Shown one piece after another: positions 51,741-61,179 of a DNA stretch of 64,000 bases. Position numbers and translations under genes: made by a program. The stretch spans positions 28,104-92,103 of the forward strand of contig JANQMR010000025.1 in assembly GCA_028279985.1 (NCBI GenBank), in the 5' to 3' direction. How positions within the stretch are numbered: position 1 is the first letter of the stretch; every line of letters begins with the position of its first letter. The notes under the pieces were generated by a model that worked only from the letters and a program-made list of their open reading frames with translations, was not told the DNA's origin and did no database searches. This DNA comes from Woeseiaceae bacterium (lineage in GTDB: Bacteria > Pseudomonadota > Gammaproteobacteria > Steroidobacterales > Woeseiaceae).

Positions 51741-52586
51741 CTACGCCAGCTTCTTCAATTTCACCGAGAAGAACCGAGCATCCCATAACTTTAGCGATTC
51801 CTGCTCGCTAAGCTTCAGGAACGGTGCCACATCGGCAGTCGCCTCTTTCCACTCGATACTGTCAATCTTCTTTTGCAACTCTTCTCGCACCCAACCCTCA
51901 TGAACTACCAGTTCGTCCTGGCCTTCCCACAGTCCGTACTGGATCAGCGCATGCTGTAAATGCGGGAGATTCGGCGACGCTCCCTGTCGGATGTACCAGT
52001 TGAAGTCATACCAATCGCGACCCTTGAGATAGGGCCTGCACAACAGAGCATGAATCTTGAGTGCAAAACTACTGGGGAGATCCTGATGGCAGACCTCAAA
52101 GTCGGTTGGAAAGTCGAGATACGTATAGTCAAACCCTGAACCCGCGGGCGGATTGGCATCCACTTCCAGTTTGATCGTGATCTTCCTATCCGCATGACCC
52201 TTGTAAAACTGCAGGTTCAGTTGGTTAACGAACGAATCGTTCTTGAGCACGGCTGTGCGTACTGCCCTGTCCATGTTGCCCTTCGGCAGCACCTCCGACC
52301 GCAACCCGTATTCTTCGAAGCATTCGAGCAGCTTGCTTAGATAAGCCGACCAGTCGAACTCCGGGTCCGACGTCTGCAGCATGAAATCCAGGTCTTCGGA
52401 AAATCGTGGCAGGCCGTGCAGAATTCGCAGACTCGTCCCACCCTGAAAGGCAGCTACCTCGAAGAAGCCCGCACGCCACAATCCATGAAGCGCAATCTCC
52501 TGCATAATCTCCTTGATCGCTTGCTCCTCTTCTATCGGGTTCGACACGTTATAGGAGTCGAGCTTCTGCTGAATGATCTCAATCAT
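51741..52586 (-). CDS. abiEii: AbiEii-type nucleotidyltransferase toxin
   Basis: 281-residue DUF1814/AbiEii nucleotidyltransferase. The motif FQGGTSLRILHGLPRFSEDLDF (G-G-T-S with S-x-D-x-D) holds the metal-binding acidic pair, and the C-terminal GRDWYDFNWYIRQG helix with a conserved basic-aromatic pattern is also typical. In AbiE systems this enzyme arrests growth of phage-infected cells. ATG 52586 overlaps the AbiEi gene by eight bases, the usual arrangement. The frame extends six codons further upstream. Base composition here looks lower in GC than the glycan locus, which fits transfer. Confidence 0.92.
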   Translation of the reverse strand: MIEIIQQKLDSYNVSNPIEEEQAIKEIMQEIALHGLWRAGFFEVAAFQGGTSLRILHGLPRFSEDLDFMLQTSDPEFDWSAYLSKLLECFEEYGLRSEVLPKGNMDRAVRTAVLKNDSFVNQLNLQFYKGHADRKITIKLEVDANPPAGSGFDYTYLDFPTDFEVCHQDLPSSFALKIHALLCRPYLKGRDWYDFNWYIRQGASPNLPHLQHALIQYGLWEGQDELVVHEGWVREELQKKIDSIEWKEATADVAPFLKLSEQESLKLWDARFFSVKLKKLA

Positions 52587-53244
52587 CGCGTACGACCAGT
52601 CCAAGCGATTGCTCTAACTCGCCGATGAAATCGCGTACGCGCCGGTGTTTATAAACGTCCTTCAAAGTACGTAACTCCGCGCCGGTAACCTTGTTAAGTG
52701 CGTCTGCGTCGACACGCAGGCCCTGCTCAATCCACGCAAAACCCTGCCACTCGACCTTCTTGAGACAGACCAGGTCCATCAGCGCGCGCAGCGGTTCGGC
52801 GACCAGGAAGCTCTGGCTGCTTGCCTCGACACGACGGACGAGCTCGAGGAACGAGCCTCGTTGAATCGCGAGCGGATGAAAAGCGAATAATCCGAGCTGT
52901 TTGTGCCGAAATTCTTTTACCTTGCGCCCGGGCACAATCGACGCAGTGGTGTATACCGCCTCCGGAATCCAGCCATGAAATGCCAGCGCCGTTTCCAGCG
53001 ACACGTAACTGCCCGGAACGAGCATCTGTGCGACCGCAAACGGATGAACCGGGTGCTCGCGAAACTCGTCGGCCAGCACGTACAAACCGCGGCGCAAACG
53101 CACGAGCTCACCGGCCTTGACGGCCCGATTCACGAGATGGTGGCGGCGTTGATCGGTGCCCGCGACCAAACGCTTTAGCTGGTGGTCGGTGAGGATACGA
53201 TCGCTCAGGCCGGTCGCGGTCAACTGTCTCGTCAGCGTTTGCAT
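52579..53244 (-). CDS. abiEi: AbiEi-type antitoxin/repressor
   Basis: 221-residue partner of AbiEii. An N-terminal winged helix (about residues 20-75; DHQLKRLVAGTDQRRHHLVNRAVKAGELVRLRRGLYVL) binds DNA, and the following domain (HPFAVAQMLVPGSYVSLETALAFHGW) is the AbiEi antitoxin core. In known systems the protein silences its own promoter through inverted repeats. ATG 53244 is preceded by a pyrimidine tract (TTCTTCTCCC) instead of a purine-rich ribosome binding site. Upstream and divergent lies the restriction-modification operon. Confidence 0.92.
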   Translation of the reverse strand: MQTLTRQLTATGLSDRILTDHQLKRLVAGTDQRRHHLVNRAVKAGELVRLRRGLYVLADEFREHPVHPFAVAQMLVPGSYVSLETALAFHGWIPEAVYTTASIVPGRKVKEFRHKQLGLFAFHPLAIQRGSFLELVRRVEASSQSFLVAEPLRALMDLVCLKKVEWQGFAWIEQGLRVDADALNKVTGAELRTLKDVYKHRRVRDFIGELEQSLGLVVRDD

Positions 53245-53263
53245 GGGAGAAGAAAATACCAGA

Positions 53264-53284
53264 AACTTCCACTATTTAGAAGTT
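53264..53284. promoter_or_regulatory. Inverted repeat in the abiEi promoter region
   Basis: AACTTC-N9-GAAGTT, 20 bases upstream of the abiEi start and within the AT-rich gap to the type I operon. AbiEi proteins bind inverted repeats in their own promoters, so this is the best operator candidate. Arms are only six bases, so chance cannot be excluded. Confidence 0.45.
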
Positions 53285-53396
53285 AACGAGGATTTTCTTA
53301 GAGATAGTATTTGTGATAGATATTCTACTACTTGAAAATTCCTGAAGATCGGGCAGACTACATCACCCAAATTGAAGTAGAGCCCCTACGACTAAG

Positions 53397-54008
53397 GTGC
53401 AGTATACCGCCCTCGACAACCTGGCAAGCATTCGGAGCGGCTACCCGTTTCGCGGCCCCATCCGGCATGACCCGGGTGGCGACGTCCGTGTGCTGCAGAT
53501 TCGCGACCTGCGCCGCTCCGGGGCATTGCAGGCAGATTCGCTGTCGAGGGTCAGGGCGCCACGCAAGCACGTCCCTCACCTGCTGCAGCCCGGCGATATC
53601 GTCGTGCCGGCCCGCGGCGAGCACCGGGAAGCCGCCTCGTTCGGCCTCGAGGAACCGACGATTCCGAGCAGCCAGCTTTACACCCTGCGCGCCACCGGCA
53701 ACGACGTGCTGCCCGCTTACCTCGGCTGGGCGCTGAACCAGTCGGCGGCACAGCACGCGATGCAAAACGAGGCCCGCGGTACCGCGATGCCGCTCCTGAC
53801 CCGCCGCAGTCTCGGCGCAATCAGGATCCCGGTGCCAACACTTGCCACGCAGCAACGTATCGTCGAGTTGCACGAACTCTGGCAGCGCGAGCAGGCGCTC
53901 ACGCAACAACTGCTCCTCAACAGAGAGCACATGCTGAACGGTATGGTTCGGCAACTGATGGACCGCGAACGGACGGAGACAAACGGTGAGCGACTCGGTG
54001 AGCGATAA
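53397..54008 (+). CDS. Half-length type I restriction S subunit (single TRD)
   Basis: 203-residue protein with one target-recognition domain (YTALDNLASIRSGYPFRGPI; VLQIRDLRR; LLQPGDIVVPARG; LYTLRATG; GTAMPLLTRRSLGAIRIPVPTL) followed by a single coiled-coil helix (QQRIVELHELWQREQALTQQLL). Full HsdS has two TRDs and two helices, so this would act as a dimer or as an accessory specificity subunit. GTG start at 53397; the ribosome binding site is not clear. It overlaps hsdM by 23 bases. Known half-S subunits work as homodimers; whether this one does is unknown. Confidence 0.78.
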   Translation: MQYTALDNLASIRSGYPFRGPIRHDPGGDVRVLQIRDLRRSGALQADSLSRVRAPRKHVPHLLQPGDIVVPARGEHREAASFGLEEPTIPSSQLYTLRATGNDVLPAYLGWALNQSAAQHAMQNEARGTAMPLLTRRSLGAIRIPVPTLATQQRIVELHELWQREQALTQQLLLNREHMLNGMVRQLMDRERTETNGERLGER

Positions 54009-55521
54009 GATCGACTCGAGAAAGATCAACGACATCCTGTGGAAGGCCTGCGATACCTTCCGCGGCACGGTCGACCCGAGCATCTACAAGGACTACGTCC
54101 TGACGATGCTGTTCCTGAAATACATCTCCGATGTCTGGCAGGACCACTACGAAGCCTACGAGCGCGAGCACGGCGACCACCCGGAGCTGATCGAGGAACT
54201 CCTGAAGAACGAACGCTTCGTGCTGCCGCGCGACGCCAATTTCTATGCACTGTACGACGCACGGTACGAGCCCGGCAACGGCGAGCGCATCGACAAGGCC
54301 CTGCACGCGATCGAGGACGGCAACGCCGCCAAACTGCAGGACGGCGACCACGGCGTGTTCCAGGACATCGCCTTCAACTCGAACAAGCTCGGCGACGAGG
54401 CGCAGAAAAACGACATCCTGCGCCACCTGCTCGAGGACTTCAACAAGCCCGAACTCAACCTGCGTCCCAGCAGGATCGGCAACAAGGACGTCATCGGCGA
54501 CGCCTATGAATACCTGATCGAGCGCTTCGCCGCGGGCGCCGGCAAGAAAGCGGGTGAGTTCTACACGCCGGCCGAAGTCTCGCAACTGATTGCCGAACTC
54601 GTCGACCCGCAGGAAGCGGAAGACATCTGCGACCCGGCCTGCGGTTCGGCGTCGCTATTGATGAAGTGCGGGCGCCAGGTGGTAGAGAACAGCGGCACCC
54701 GGAAATACGCACTCTACGGCCAGGAAGCCATCGGCAGTACCTGGGCACTGGCCAAGATGAACATGTTCCTGCACGGCGAAGACAACCACATCATCAAGTG
54801 GGGCGATACGCTGCGCAACCCGCGCCTGCTGACCAGGAACGAGACGCTGCAGCATTTCGACGTAGTCGTCGCCAATCCACCATTCTCACTCGACAAGTGG
54901 GGTTACGAATCTGCCGCGAACGACCCCCACGGCCGTTTCCGCCGAGGTATCCCGCCGCGCACCAAGGCCGATTACGCGTTCATCCTGCACATGATAGAGA
55001 CGATGAAGCCAAAGACGGGAAGAGTCGGCGTGGTCGTCCCCCACGGCGTGCTATTCCGCGGCGCGGCCGAGGGCAAGATTCGCAGGAAACTCATCGAGGA
55101 GAACCTGCTCGACGCCGTCATCGGCCTGCCCGAGAAATTGTTCTACGGTACCGGCATCCCGGCCGCAGTCTTAATCTTCAAGAAGAGCAGGAAAGACAAG
55201 AACACCCTGTTCATCGACGCAAGCCGCGAATATCAGGACGGCAAAAACCGAAACTACCTGACGCGCGAACATCTCGACAAGATTCTCACAACCTACAAGA
55301 CAAGAAAAAACGTCGACAAGTACGCCTACCTCGCAAGCTTCGAGGAAATCGAGGAGAACGACTTCAACCTGAACATCCCGCGCTACGTGGATACCTTCGA
55401 GGAAGAGGAAGAGATCGACCTGGAGGCCGTGCGTGCGGAACGGGTGCAGCTGAAGAAACAGCAATCTGAGATCGAGGAGCAGATGGAAGGCTACCTGAAG
55501 GAGCTTGGATATGGTTCCTGA
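53986..55521 (+). CDS. hsdM: Type I restriction-modification methyltransferase HsdM
   Basis: 511-residue N6-adenine methyltransferase subunit. The HsdM N-terminal helical domain (DKIDSRKINDILWKACDTFRG; YKDYVLTMLFLKYISD) precedes the AdoMet-binding domain with GEFYTPAEVSQLI, motif I DPACGSASLL and catalytic motif IV NPPFS. GTG start at 53986. The 3' end overlaps the start of hsdS by 11 bases. All catalytic motifs are intact, so methylation capacity depends on a working S subunit. Confidence 0.96.
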   Translation: MSDSVSDKIDSRKINDILWKACDTFRGTVDPSIYKDYVLTMLFLKYISDVWQDHYEAYEREHGDHPELIEELLKNERFVLPRDANFYALYDARYEPGNGERIDKALHAIEDGNAAKLQDGDHGVFQDIAFNSNKLGDEAQKNDILRHLLEDFNKPELNLRPSRIGNKDVIGDAYEYLIERFAAGAGKKAGEFYTPAEVSQLIAELVDPQEAEDICDPACGSASLLMKCGRQVVENSGTRKYALYGQEAIGSTWALAKMNMFLHGEDNHIIKWGDTLRNPRLLTRNETLQHFDVVVANPPFSLDKWGYESAANDPHGRFRRGIPPRTKADYAFILHMIETMKPKTGRVGVVVPHGVLFRGAAEGKIRRKLIEENLLDAVIGLPEKLFYGTGIPAAVLIFKKSRKDKNTLFIDASREYQDGKNRNYLTREHLDKILTTYKTRKNVDKYAYLASFEEIEENDFNLNIPRYVDTFEEEEEIDLEAVRAERVQLKKQQSEIEEQMEGYLKELGYGS

Positions 55522-56695
55522 TGGGTGGCGGCAAAGCACGCTCGGATATGTCGCATCCGTAACAACTGGAGGCACACCAAGCCGAACTGCCTCCACTTAT
55601 TGGTGTGGAGAGATTCCGTAGATCAGAACCACTGAGGTGCAGAATTGTTTACTCGGGCCCAATGATGTCAAGGAGTTTATCTCACAAGAGGGTCTCAGGA
55701 ATTCGTCGGCAAAACTCTTAGCGCCGGGTACGATCCTCCTTGCAATGATCGGGCAGGGAAAAACGCGAGGTCAAGCCGCCCTTTTGACCTTCGAAGCTGC
55801 GACCAATCAGAACTGTGCGGCGATTACCCTCAAGGATGGCCACGATCCAGCATTCTTCTTCAACTTTCTTCTCAGCCAATACGAACGAATTCGTCAGCTC
55901 AGCAACTCCGCCGGCCAAAGCAATCTGAGTGGTAAGCTCGTAAAGTCGATCCGTGTGCCGGTTCCGCCCTTGAGTGAACAGAGGCGAATCGCGGAAATCC
56001 TCTCAACCTGGAACCAGGCAATCGAAACGACCGAAAAGCTGATCGAAAACAGTAAAGCGCAGAAGAAAGCGCTTATGCAGCAACTCCTTACGGGTCATAG
56101 ACGACTGCCGGGATTTAGCGACAGATGGCAACGGTACCAGCTTGGCCAATTGTTCTCGGAGCGAAAAGAGACCAACCGCCTTGATTTACCCCTTTTGTCT
56201 ATTACACAGGATCGCGGTGTGATCCATCGCGACGAAGTCGGTCGCAAGGACACGTCCAGCGACGACAAAACAAAATACAAGCGACTTTGTCCAGACGATA
56301 TCGGTTACAACACAATGCGAATGTGGCAGGGGGTATCTGCCCTGTCAGACAAGGAAGGAATCGTCAGCCCTGCTTATACGATTGTAACTCCTGAGAAGTC
56401 TGTAAGTGCACGCTATATGGCATACCTATTCAAACTGCCAAGGACAATCCATGACTTCTATCGATATTCGCAAGGCCTGGTCTCGGATACCTGGAACCTG
56501 AAATTTCCGAATTTCTCCGAAGTCGAGGTTTCTGTGCCGACGCGCTCGGAGCAGGAAGTGATTGCAGACATTCTTAACGGTTGCGACAACGAGACAGCAA
56601 CGCTAATACGACATGCGCAGAACTTATGTCGCCAAAAAAAAGCCCTCATGCAACAACTCCTTACTGGCAAACGCCGCGTAAAGGTTGCGGCATAA
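55511..56695 (+). pseudogene. hsdS: hsdS specificity subunit interrupted by an amber codon
   Basis: Reading from ATG 55511 gives MVPDGWRQSTLGYVASVTTG, GTPSRTASTYWCGEIP, then TAG at 55619-55621, then IRTTEVQNCLL and on in the same frame to 56695. Related S subunits have a tryptophan after IP (GEIPW, then I and TTEV), so TGG to TAG by a single base change is the simplest explanation. The rest is a normal two-TRD HsdS with both conserved coiled-coil segments (PLSEQRRIAEILSTWNQAIE; RSEQEVIADILNG) and two QQLLTG motifs. Without readthrough, only a product restarted at GTG 55637 or later would be made, missing about 42 residues of TRD1. A sequencing error is possible. Confidence 0.85.
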
Positions 56696-56931
56696 TGCCG
56701 ATGAACGATCTGTTCGCGCCACTGACTGACGCCGAACTCAAGGAGATCCGTCAGCGTCAGGCGGAAATCGAACCGGCGGTTAGGGCCATTCATGCATACT
56801 GGCTCGTAGCGCGCATGCCAACCGCATCCCAGTCCGCTACTTGCATTCGCCCGGAGCCGAAAGTCGTTAGGAACGACCGCTGCCCCTGCGGCAGCGGCAA
56901 GAGGCACAAGAAATGCTGCGGGGTGCGCTAG
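56695..56931 (+). CDS. Small SEC-C motif protein
   Basis: 78-residue protein with a C-terminal zinc-binding SEC-C motif, RNDRCPCGSGKRHKKCCG. The N-terminal helix (LTDAELKEIRQRQAEI) has no known domain. ATG 56695 overlaps the hsdS stop by one base (TAATG), and the gene overlaps hsdR, so it is part of the restriction operon. SEC-C motifs are found on SecA and on many phage-defence and nucleic-acid proteins; the specific role here is unknown. Confidence 0.8.
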   Translation: MPMNDLFAPLTDAELKEIRQRQAEIEPAVRAIHAYWLVARMPTASQSATCIRPEPKVVRNDRCPCGSGKRHKKCCGVR

Positions 56932-59900
56932 TGCAACCGCTCCCCGAAACCCGCGAGCAATACAGTAGCCACATCCCGGCGCTGAAGACCCTGCTCGCTT
57001 GTGGCTGGCAATATCTTTCTGCCGAAGACTGCCTGCAGCAGCGCGGCAGCACGCGCGAGCTGCTGCTGAAATCTGACCTGGTCGCCTACCTGCGGACCCG
57101 CCGCTTCGAGTACAAGGGCCAGAAGTACCCGCTGTCGCCGAGCACGATCGAGAACATCGTTCGCGAACTGGCCTCGCCGGGGCTCAACGAAGGTCTGCTC
57201 ACGGCGAACGAGCGCTTCTACAACAAGCTCGTGCTCGGGGTGACCGAGACCGAGTTCATCAACGGCAAGAAACACTCGCCGACGATTCCGCTGATCGACT
57301 GGGAGGACCTGTCGGCAAACCGCTTCGTCGTCACCGAGGAATTAGAGGTGCTGAATACCGGCGGCACCGGCCATCGGCGGCCCGATCTCGTGTGCTACGT
57401 CAACGGCCTGCCGCTGGCCGTCATCGAAGCCAAACGCCCCGACTCGGGAAATCCGAACAGGAATATGGTTGATGAGGGCATCAGCCAGCAAATCCGCAAC
57501 CAGAAGACCGACGAGATCCCGAGCCTGTTCGCCTACAGTCAATTACTGCTGGCGATCAGCGCCGTGGATAGCCGCTACGGCACCACGCGCACGCCCGCCA
57601 AGTTCTGGACCAAATGGCGCGAGGAAGCGTTCACCGAAGAACACTTCTCTTCGCTCAAGAACCGCGCCTTGCCCGAGGACGTCATGGACGCGCTGTTCGC
57701 CGGCAAGCCGGCGAAAACCCGCGCCTACTTCGAGGGCCTGTGGAGCCGGCCCGAGCTGCCGACCGAGCAAGACCGGTTGTTGATCAGCCTGTTGAGCCCG
57801 GAGCGGCTGCTGGAATTCGTGCGCTTCTTCATTCTGTTTGACGATAAGGCCGGCAAGATTGCGGCCCGCTATCAGCAAGTTTTCGGCGTCAAGGCACTAA
57901 TCGAGCGCATCAACCAGCGCAACAGCACCGGCGGCCGCGAGGGTGGGGTGATCTGGCACACCACGGGCTCGGGTAAATCATTCACTATGGTGTTCTTGTG
58001 CAAAGCGCTGCTGCTGCACCCCACACTGAAGGAATGCCGCATCGTCGTCGTCACCGATCGTATCCCGCTGGAGAAACAGCTCTCCAGGACATTCCTTTCA
58101 AGTGGCGCATTCGGCTCGAAGGTTGCGAGCCAGAAAGACGGCGAGCGCGCGAAAGCGCGCTCGGGCAAGGATCTCGCGAGGCGAATCGGCCAGGGTACCG
58201 AACGCATCATCTTCAGCATCATCAACAAGTTCAATACGGCATCGAAGCAACCGGAGTGTTTCAACCCGTCGGACAACATCATCGTGCTCATCGACGAAGG
58301 CCACCGCAGCCAGGGCGGCGAGAATCACGAGCGCATGCGCAAGGCGCTGCCTAACGCCGCTTACGTCGCGTTCACCGGCACACCGCTTCTGAAGAACGAC
58401 AAGACCACCAACAAGTTCGGTCCGATCGTACACGCCTACACGATGCAGCGGGCGGTCGAGGACGGCACGGTTACGCCGTTACTGTACGAGGAGCGCCAAC
58501 CGAGCCTCACGATCAATGCGACGGCCATCGACAACTGGTTCGAGAAGATCACAGCCGGTCTGTCGGAAGAGCAAAGGGCCGATCTCAAAAAGAAGTATGC
58601 GCAGAAAGGTACCGTCTACGGCTCCGACGCCCGCATCGAGCTCATCGCCTGGGATATCGCGATTCATTTCGACGAGAACTTCAAGCAACTCGAGCTCGGC
58701 TTGAAGGGGCAGGTGGCTACCGAAAGCAAAGCGGCCGCCATTCGCTACAAGAAGCACCTGGATGCAACCGGGCTGGTCACGAGCGCCGTCATCATCTCGC
58801 CGCCGGACAGCCGCGAGGGGCATACCGACGTCGATGAATCGTCACTGCCGGAAGTCCTGCAATGGTGGAAGGAAGAGGTCGGTCGCGGCGGCCTGACGAA
58901 CCGGTTCGCCGAAGACTACGAGCGCGATACCGTCGATGCCTTCGCCACCGACGGCCCGCCGGATCTTCTCATCGTCGTCGACAAGCTGTTGACCGGCTTT
59001 GACGAGCCGCGCAACACCGTGCTGTACATCGACAAGCCGTTGAAAGAACACACGCTGATCCAGGCGATCGCCCGCGTCAACCGGCTGCACGAGCAGAAGC
59101 AGTACGGCTTGTTGATCGACTACCGCGGCATTCTCGAAGAACTCGACACGTCGATCCGGAAGTACCAGGACCTCGCAAGCCGTACGCAGGCCGGCTACGA
59201 CATCGACGATCTCGAAGGCCTGTACACGCAGATGAGCACCGAGTACAAGCGGCTGCCCATCCTGCACGACCGGCTGTGGTCGATCTTCGCCGGCGTACGG
59301 AATCGGCGAGACAGGGAACAGTTCCGGCAGGTGCTCATCCCCGAGTACGTGGAGGATGCCGATGGCGACAGTTACGACAAAAAGCAGAAGATCCGGGAAG
59401 ACTTCTACGAGGCGCTGACGGAGTTCGGGCTGTGCCTGAAGCTCGCATTGTCATCGCGCACATTCTTCGAGGACGGAAGCTTCGGCGAGGACACGATCGC
59501 CGAGTACAAGCGCGATCTGCGGTATTTCACCAGTCTGCGCAGGACAGCGCGTCAGGACGCCCAGGAAACCGTCGATTACAGCGCCTACGAGCAGCAGATT
59601 CGCGGTCTCGTGGACAAGCATGTAGTGGGCGAAGGGGTCGAAGACTCCCAAGGCGTCTACATCGTCGGTGAGCTGGGACAAGACCCCGGGGACTGGAGCG
59701 AGGAGAAAACCCGCAACGAAACCGACCTGATCAAAACCAGGCTGCGCCGTACCATCGAGCAGGATCTCGCGGATGATCCGTACGCGCAGAAGGTGTTTTC
59801 CGAGCTGTTACAGGCGGCGATCGCCGAAGCCGAAGCGCTATTCGATCACCCCACGAAACAGTACGCCCTGTTTCGCGCCTTCGAGGAGAAACTCGACGAG

Positions 59901-60233
59901 CGCAGGATCGACGACATCCCCGAGGTGCTCGAAGGCGAGCCACACGCCAGAGCCTACTTCGGGGTCTTCCGGCTGGTGCTCGGAGAGGACGACTTTGCCT
60001 GCTTGAGCGATAAAGATAGGCAGACACTGGTGGACCTCGCCATTGTCGCGGACGAGGCTGTCGAACGCTCGGTTGCCGAACATTCCCTGAACCCGCAGAG
60101 CATCGAGGCCAGCATCACCAAGACACTGCTACCCGCATTTTTCAAACCCATGGGCATGGACAAGGCCAAGGAGGCGATCGAGAAGATCATCCATATCACA
60201 CGCGTCGGGCTGTCCAGGCGGGACGGCCACTAG
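56913..60233 (+). CDS. hsdR: Type I restriction endonuclease HsdR
   Basis: 1106-residue motor-nuclease subunit. The N-terminal PD-(D/E)xK nuclease is visible as RRPDLVCYVNGLPLAVIEAK (Asp 158, Glu 172, Lys 174). The SF2 helicase core has Walker A IWHTTGSGKSFTM, VVVTDRIPLEKQL, DEGHRSQ, AFTGTPL, and motif VI in QAIARVNR, and the C-terminal EcoEI/HsdR domain follows. The start may be ATG 56913 (inside the SEC-C gene) or GTG 56931, which overlaps that gene's stop. All nuclease and motor motifs are intact. It ends in TAG overlapping the next GTG start by one base. Confidence 0.96.
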   Translation: MLRGALVQPLPETREQYSSHIPALKTLLACGWQYLSAEDCLQQRGSTRELLLKSDLVAYLRTRRFEYKGQKYPLSPSTIENIVRELASPGLNEGLLTANERFYNKLVLGVTETEFINGKKHSPTIPLIDWEDLSANRFVVTEELEVLNTGGTGHRRPDLVCYVNGLPLAVIEAKRPDSGNPNRNMVDEGISQQIRNQKTDEIPSLFAYSQLLLAISAVDSRYGTTRTPAKFWTKWREEAFTEEHFSSLKNRALPEDVMDALFAGKPAKTRAYFEGLWSRPELPTEQDRLLISLLSPERLLEFVRFFILFDDKAGKIAARYQQVFGVKALIERINQRNSTGGREGGVIWHTTGSGKSFTMVFLCKALLLHPTLKECRIVVVTDRIPLEKQLSRTFLSSGAFGSKVASQKDGERAKARSGKDLARRIGQGTERIIFSIINKFNTASKQPECFNPSDNIIVLIDEGHRSQGGENHERMRKALPNAAYVAFTGTPLLKNDKTTNKFGPIVHAYTMQRAVEDGTVTPLLYEERQPSLTINATAIDNWFEKITAGLSEEQRADLKKKYAQKGTVYGSDARIELIAWDIAIHFDENFKQLELGLKGQVATESKAAAIRYKKHLDATGLVTSAVIISPPDSREGHTDVDESSLPEVLQWWKEEVGRGGLTNRFAEDYERDTVDAFATDGPPDLLIVVDKLLTGFDEPRNTVLYIDKPLKEHTLIQAIARVNRLHEQKQYGLLIDYRGILEELDTSIRKYQDLASRTQAGYDIDDLEGLYTQMSTEYKRLPILHDRLWSIFAGVRNRRDREQFRQVLIPEYVEDADGDSYDKKQKIREDFYEALTEFGLCLKLALSSRTFFEDGSFGEDTIAEYKRDLRYFTSLRRTARQDAQETVDYSAYEQQIRGLVDKHVVGEGVEDSQGVYIVGELGQDPGDWSEEKTRNETDLIKTRLRRTIEQDLADDPYAQKVFSELLQAAIAEAEALFDHPTKQYALFRAFEEKLDERRIDDIPEVLEGEPHARAYFGVFRLVLGEDDFACLSDKDRQTLVDLAIVADEAVERSVAEHSLNPQSIEASITKTLLPAFFKPMGMDKAKEAIEKIIHITRVGLSRRDGH

Positions 60234-60958
60234 TGGGTGATTACCGGGTCACCTACGGAAAAGACACGCTGGTCTTTTCCGTGAGCTACCGCGAACACCT
60301 GGCTGGTAAAGTGCAAATCCACGTCGAGCCGGATCGGCGCATCGTCATCGACGCGCCGCCACGTACGCCCATGACGGATATCAAGCAGGCTGTGCTCAAG
60401 CGGGCGCGGTGGATTCGGAATCGGCTCGCAAAGCTCGAAGCCGTCCATCTTCATGCCCTGGAACGGCAGTATGTAAGCGGTGAGACTCATTGGTACCTCG
60501 GCAAGCGGTATCTGCTCAAAGTCCGGGATTCCAGTTCAGAGGCTGGCGTCGTAAAGTTGCGGGGCGGGCGATTCGATGTTTTCGTGCCGGTACGAAGCGC
60601 GTCGGCCGTCCAGCAAGCACTCGACGACTGGTACCGAATTCGAGCATTGCGGGTGTTCGCGCGACGACTGGCCGCGCTGTGCGTCGATTCGGACTGGGTC
60701 GCGACGGTACCCGATTGGCGTCTGCGCCCCATGAAAAAACAATGGGGCAGTTGCTCGCCGAAAGGCCGATTGTCGCTGAACCCGATGCTGGTCAAGGCGC
60801 CTCTGCAATGCATCGATTACGTCATTGTCCATGAGCTTTGTCACCTGAAGTATCACAATCACAGCGACGCGTACTACGCTCTATTGACACGGCGGCTGCC
60901 GGACTGGAAGGAACGCAAGCGGAGACTGGACGATCTTGCCGAGCGGATCCTGAGCTGA
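60233..60958 (+). CDS. YgjP-like (DUF45) metalloprotease
   Basis: 241-residue zinc metalloprotease-like protein with the gluzincin-type motif VIVHELCHLKYHNHS (HELCH with a further histidine) and the family strings WGSCSPKGRLSLNPML and RARWIRNRL. YgjP/DUF45 proteins commonly sit at the end of type I restriction operons, where their function is not established. GTG 60233 overlaps the hsdR stop by one base, so it is translationally coupled. Confidence 0.9.
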   Translation: MGDYRVTYGKDTLVFSVSYREHLAGKVQIHVEPDRRIVIDAPPRTPMTDIKQAVLKRARWIRNRLAKLEAVHLHALERQYVSGETHWYLGKRYLLKVRDSSSEAGVVKLRGGRFDVFVPVRSASAVQQALDDWYRIRALRVFARRLAALCVDSDWVATVPDWRLRPMKKQWGSCSPKGRLSLNPMLVKAPLQCIDYVIVHELCHLKYHNHSDAYYALLTRRLPDWKERKRRLDDLAERILS

Positions 60959-61019
60959 GAGACGCGGCGCTGGAAATCCCTTCGCGCGCCGGTAAAGCCC
61001 GCTGACATCGTGGACAATA

Positions 61020-61056
61020 TGGATCACGGCCGGATTTGAAATCCGGCCGTGATCCA
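61020..61056. terminator. Long perfect palindrome between the restriction operon and the downstream TBDR
   Basis: An 18-bp perfect stem (TGGATCACGGCCGGATTT and its complement) around one central base, in the 221-base gap between convergent genes. Its position suits a bidirectional terminator for the restriction operon and the TBDR. AT-rich tracts flank it but no classical U-run follows. A second small hairpin GCGGC-N6-GCCGC lies at 61141-61156, and the direct repeat GCCTATACGT occurs twice near 61156-61178. Confidence 0.65.
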
Positions 61057-61179
61057 CGAACAAAAACCGCGAACTGCCCGCCGTCGGAGATACGAGCAGC
61101 CGAGTAAACGATATGGCATCGGCCACATCGCTGCCTGCGTGCGGCTTTGAGGCCGCGCCTATACGTTCGCCTATACGTA

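Noticed and set aside
53397..54008. Half-S gene as a broken full-length hsdS
   Set aside because: The frame is intact from start to a normal stop, its coiled coil is complete, and it overlaps hsdM in a coupled way; the separate full-length hsdS lies downstream of hsdM.
61021..61055. tRNA or attachment site at the palindrome after the restriction operon
   Set aside because: The sequence folds only as one straight hairpin with no cloverleaf, and no integrase or matching direct repeat flanks the island.
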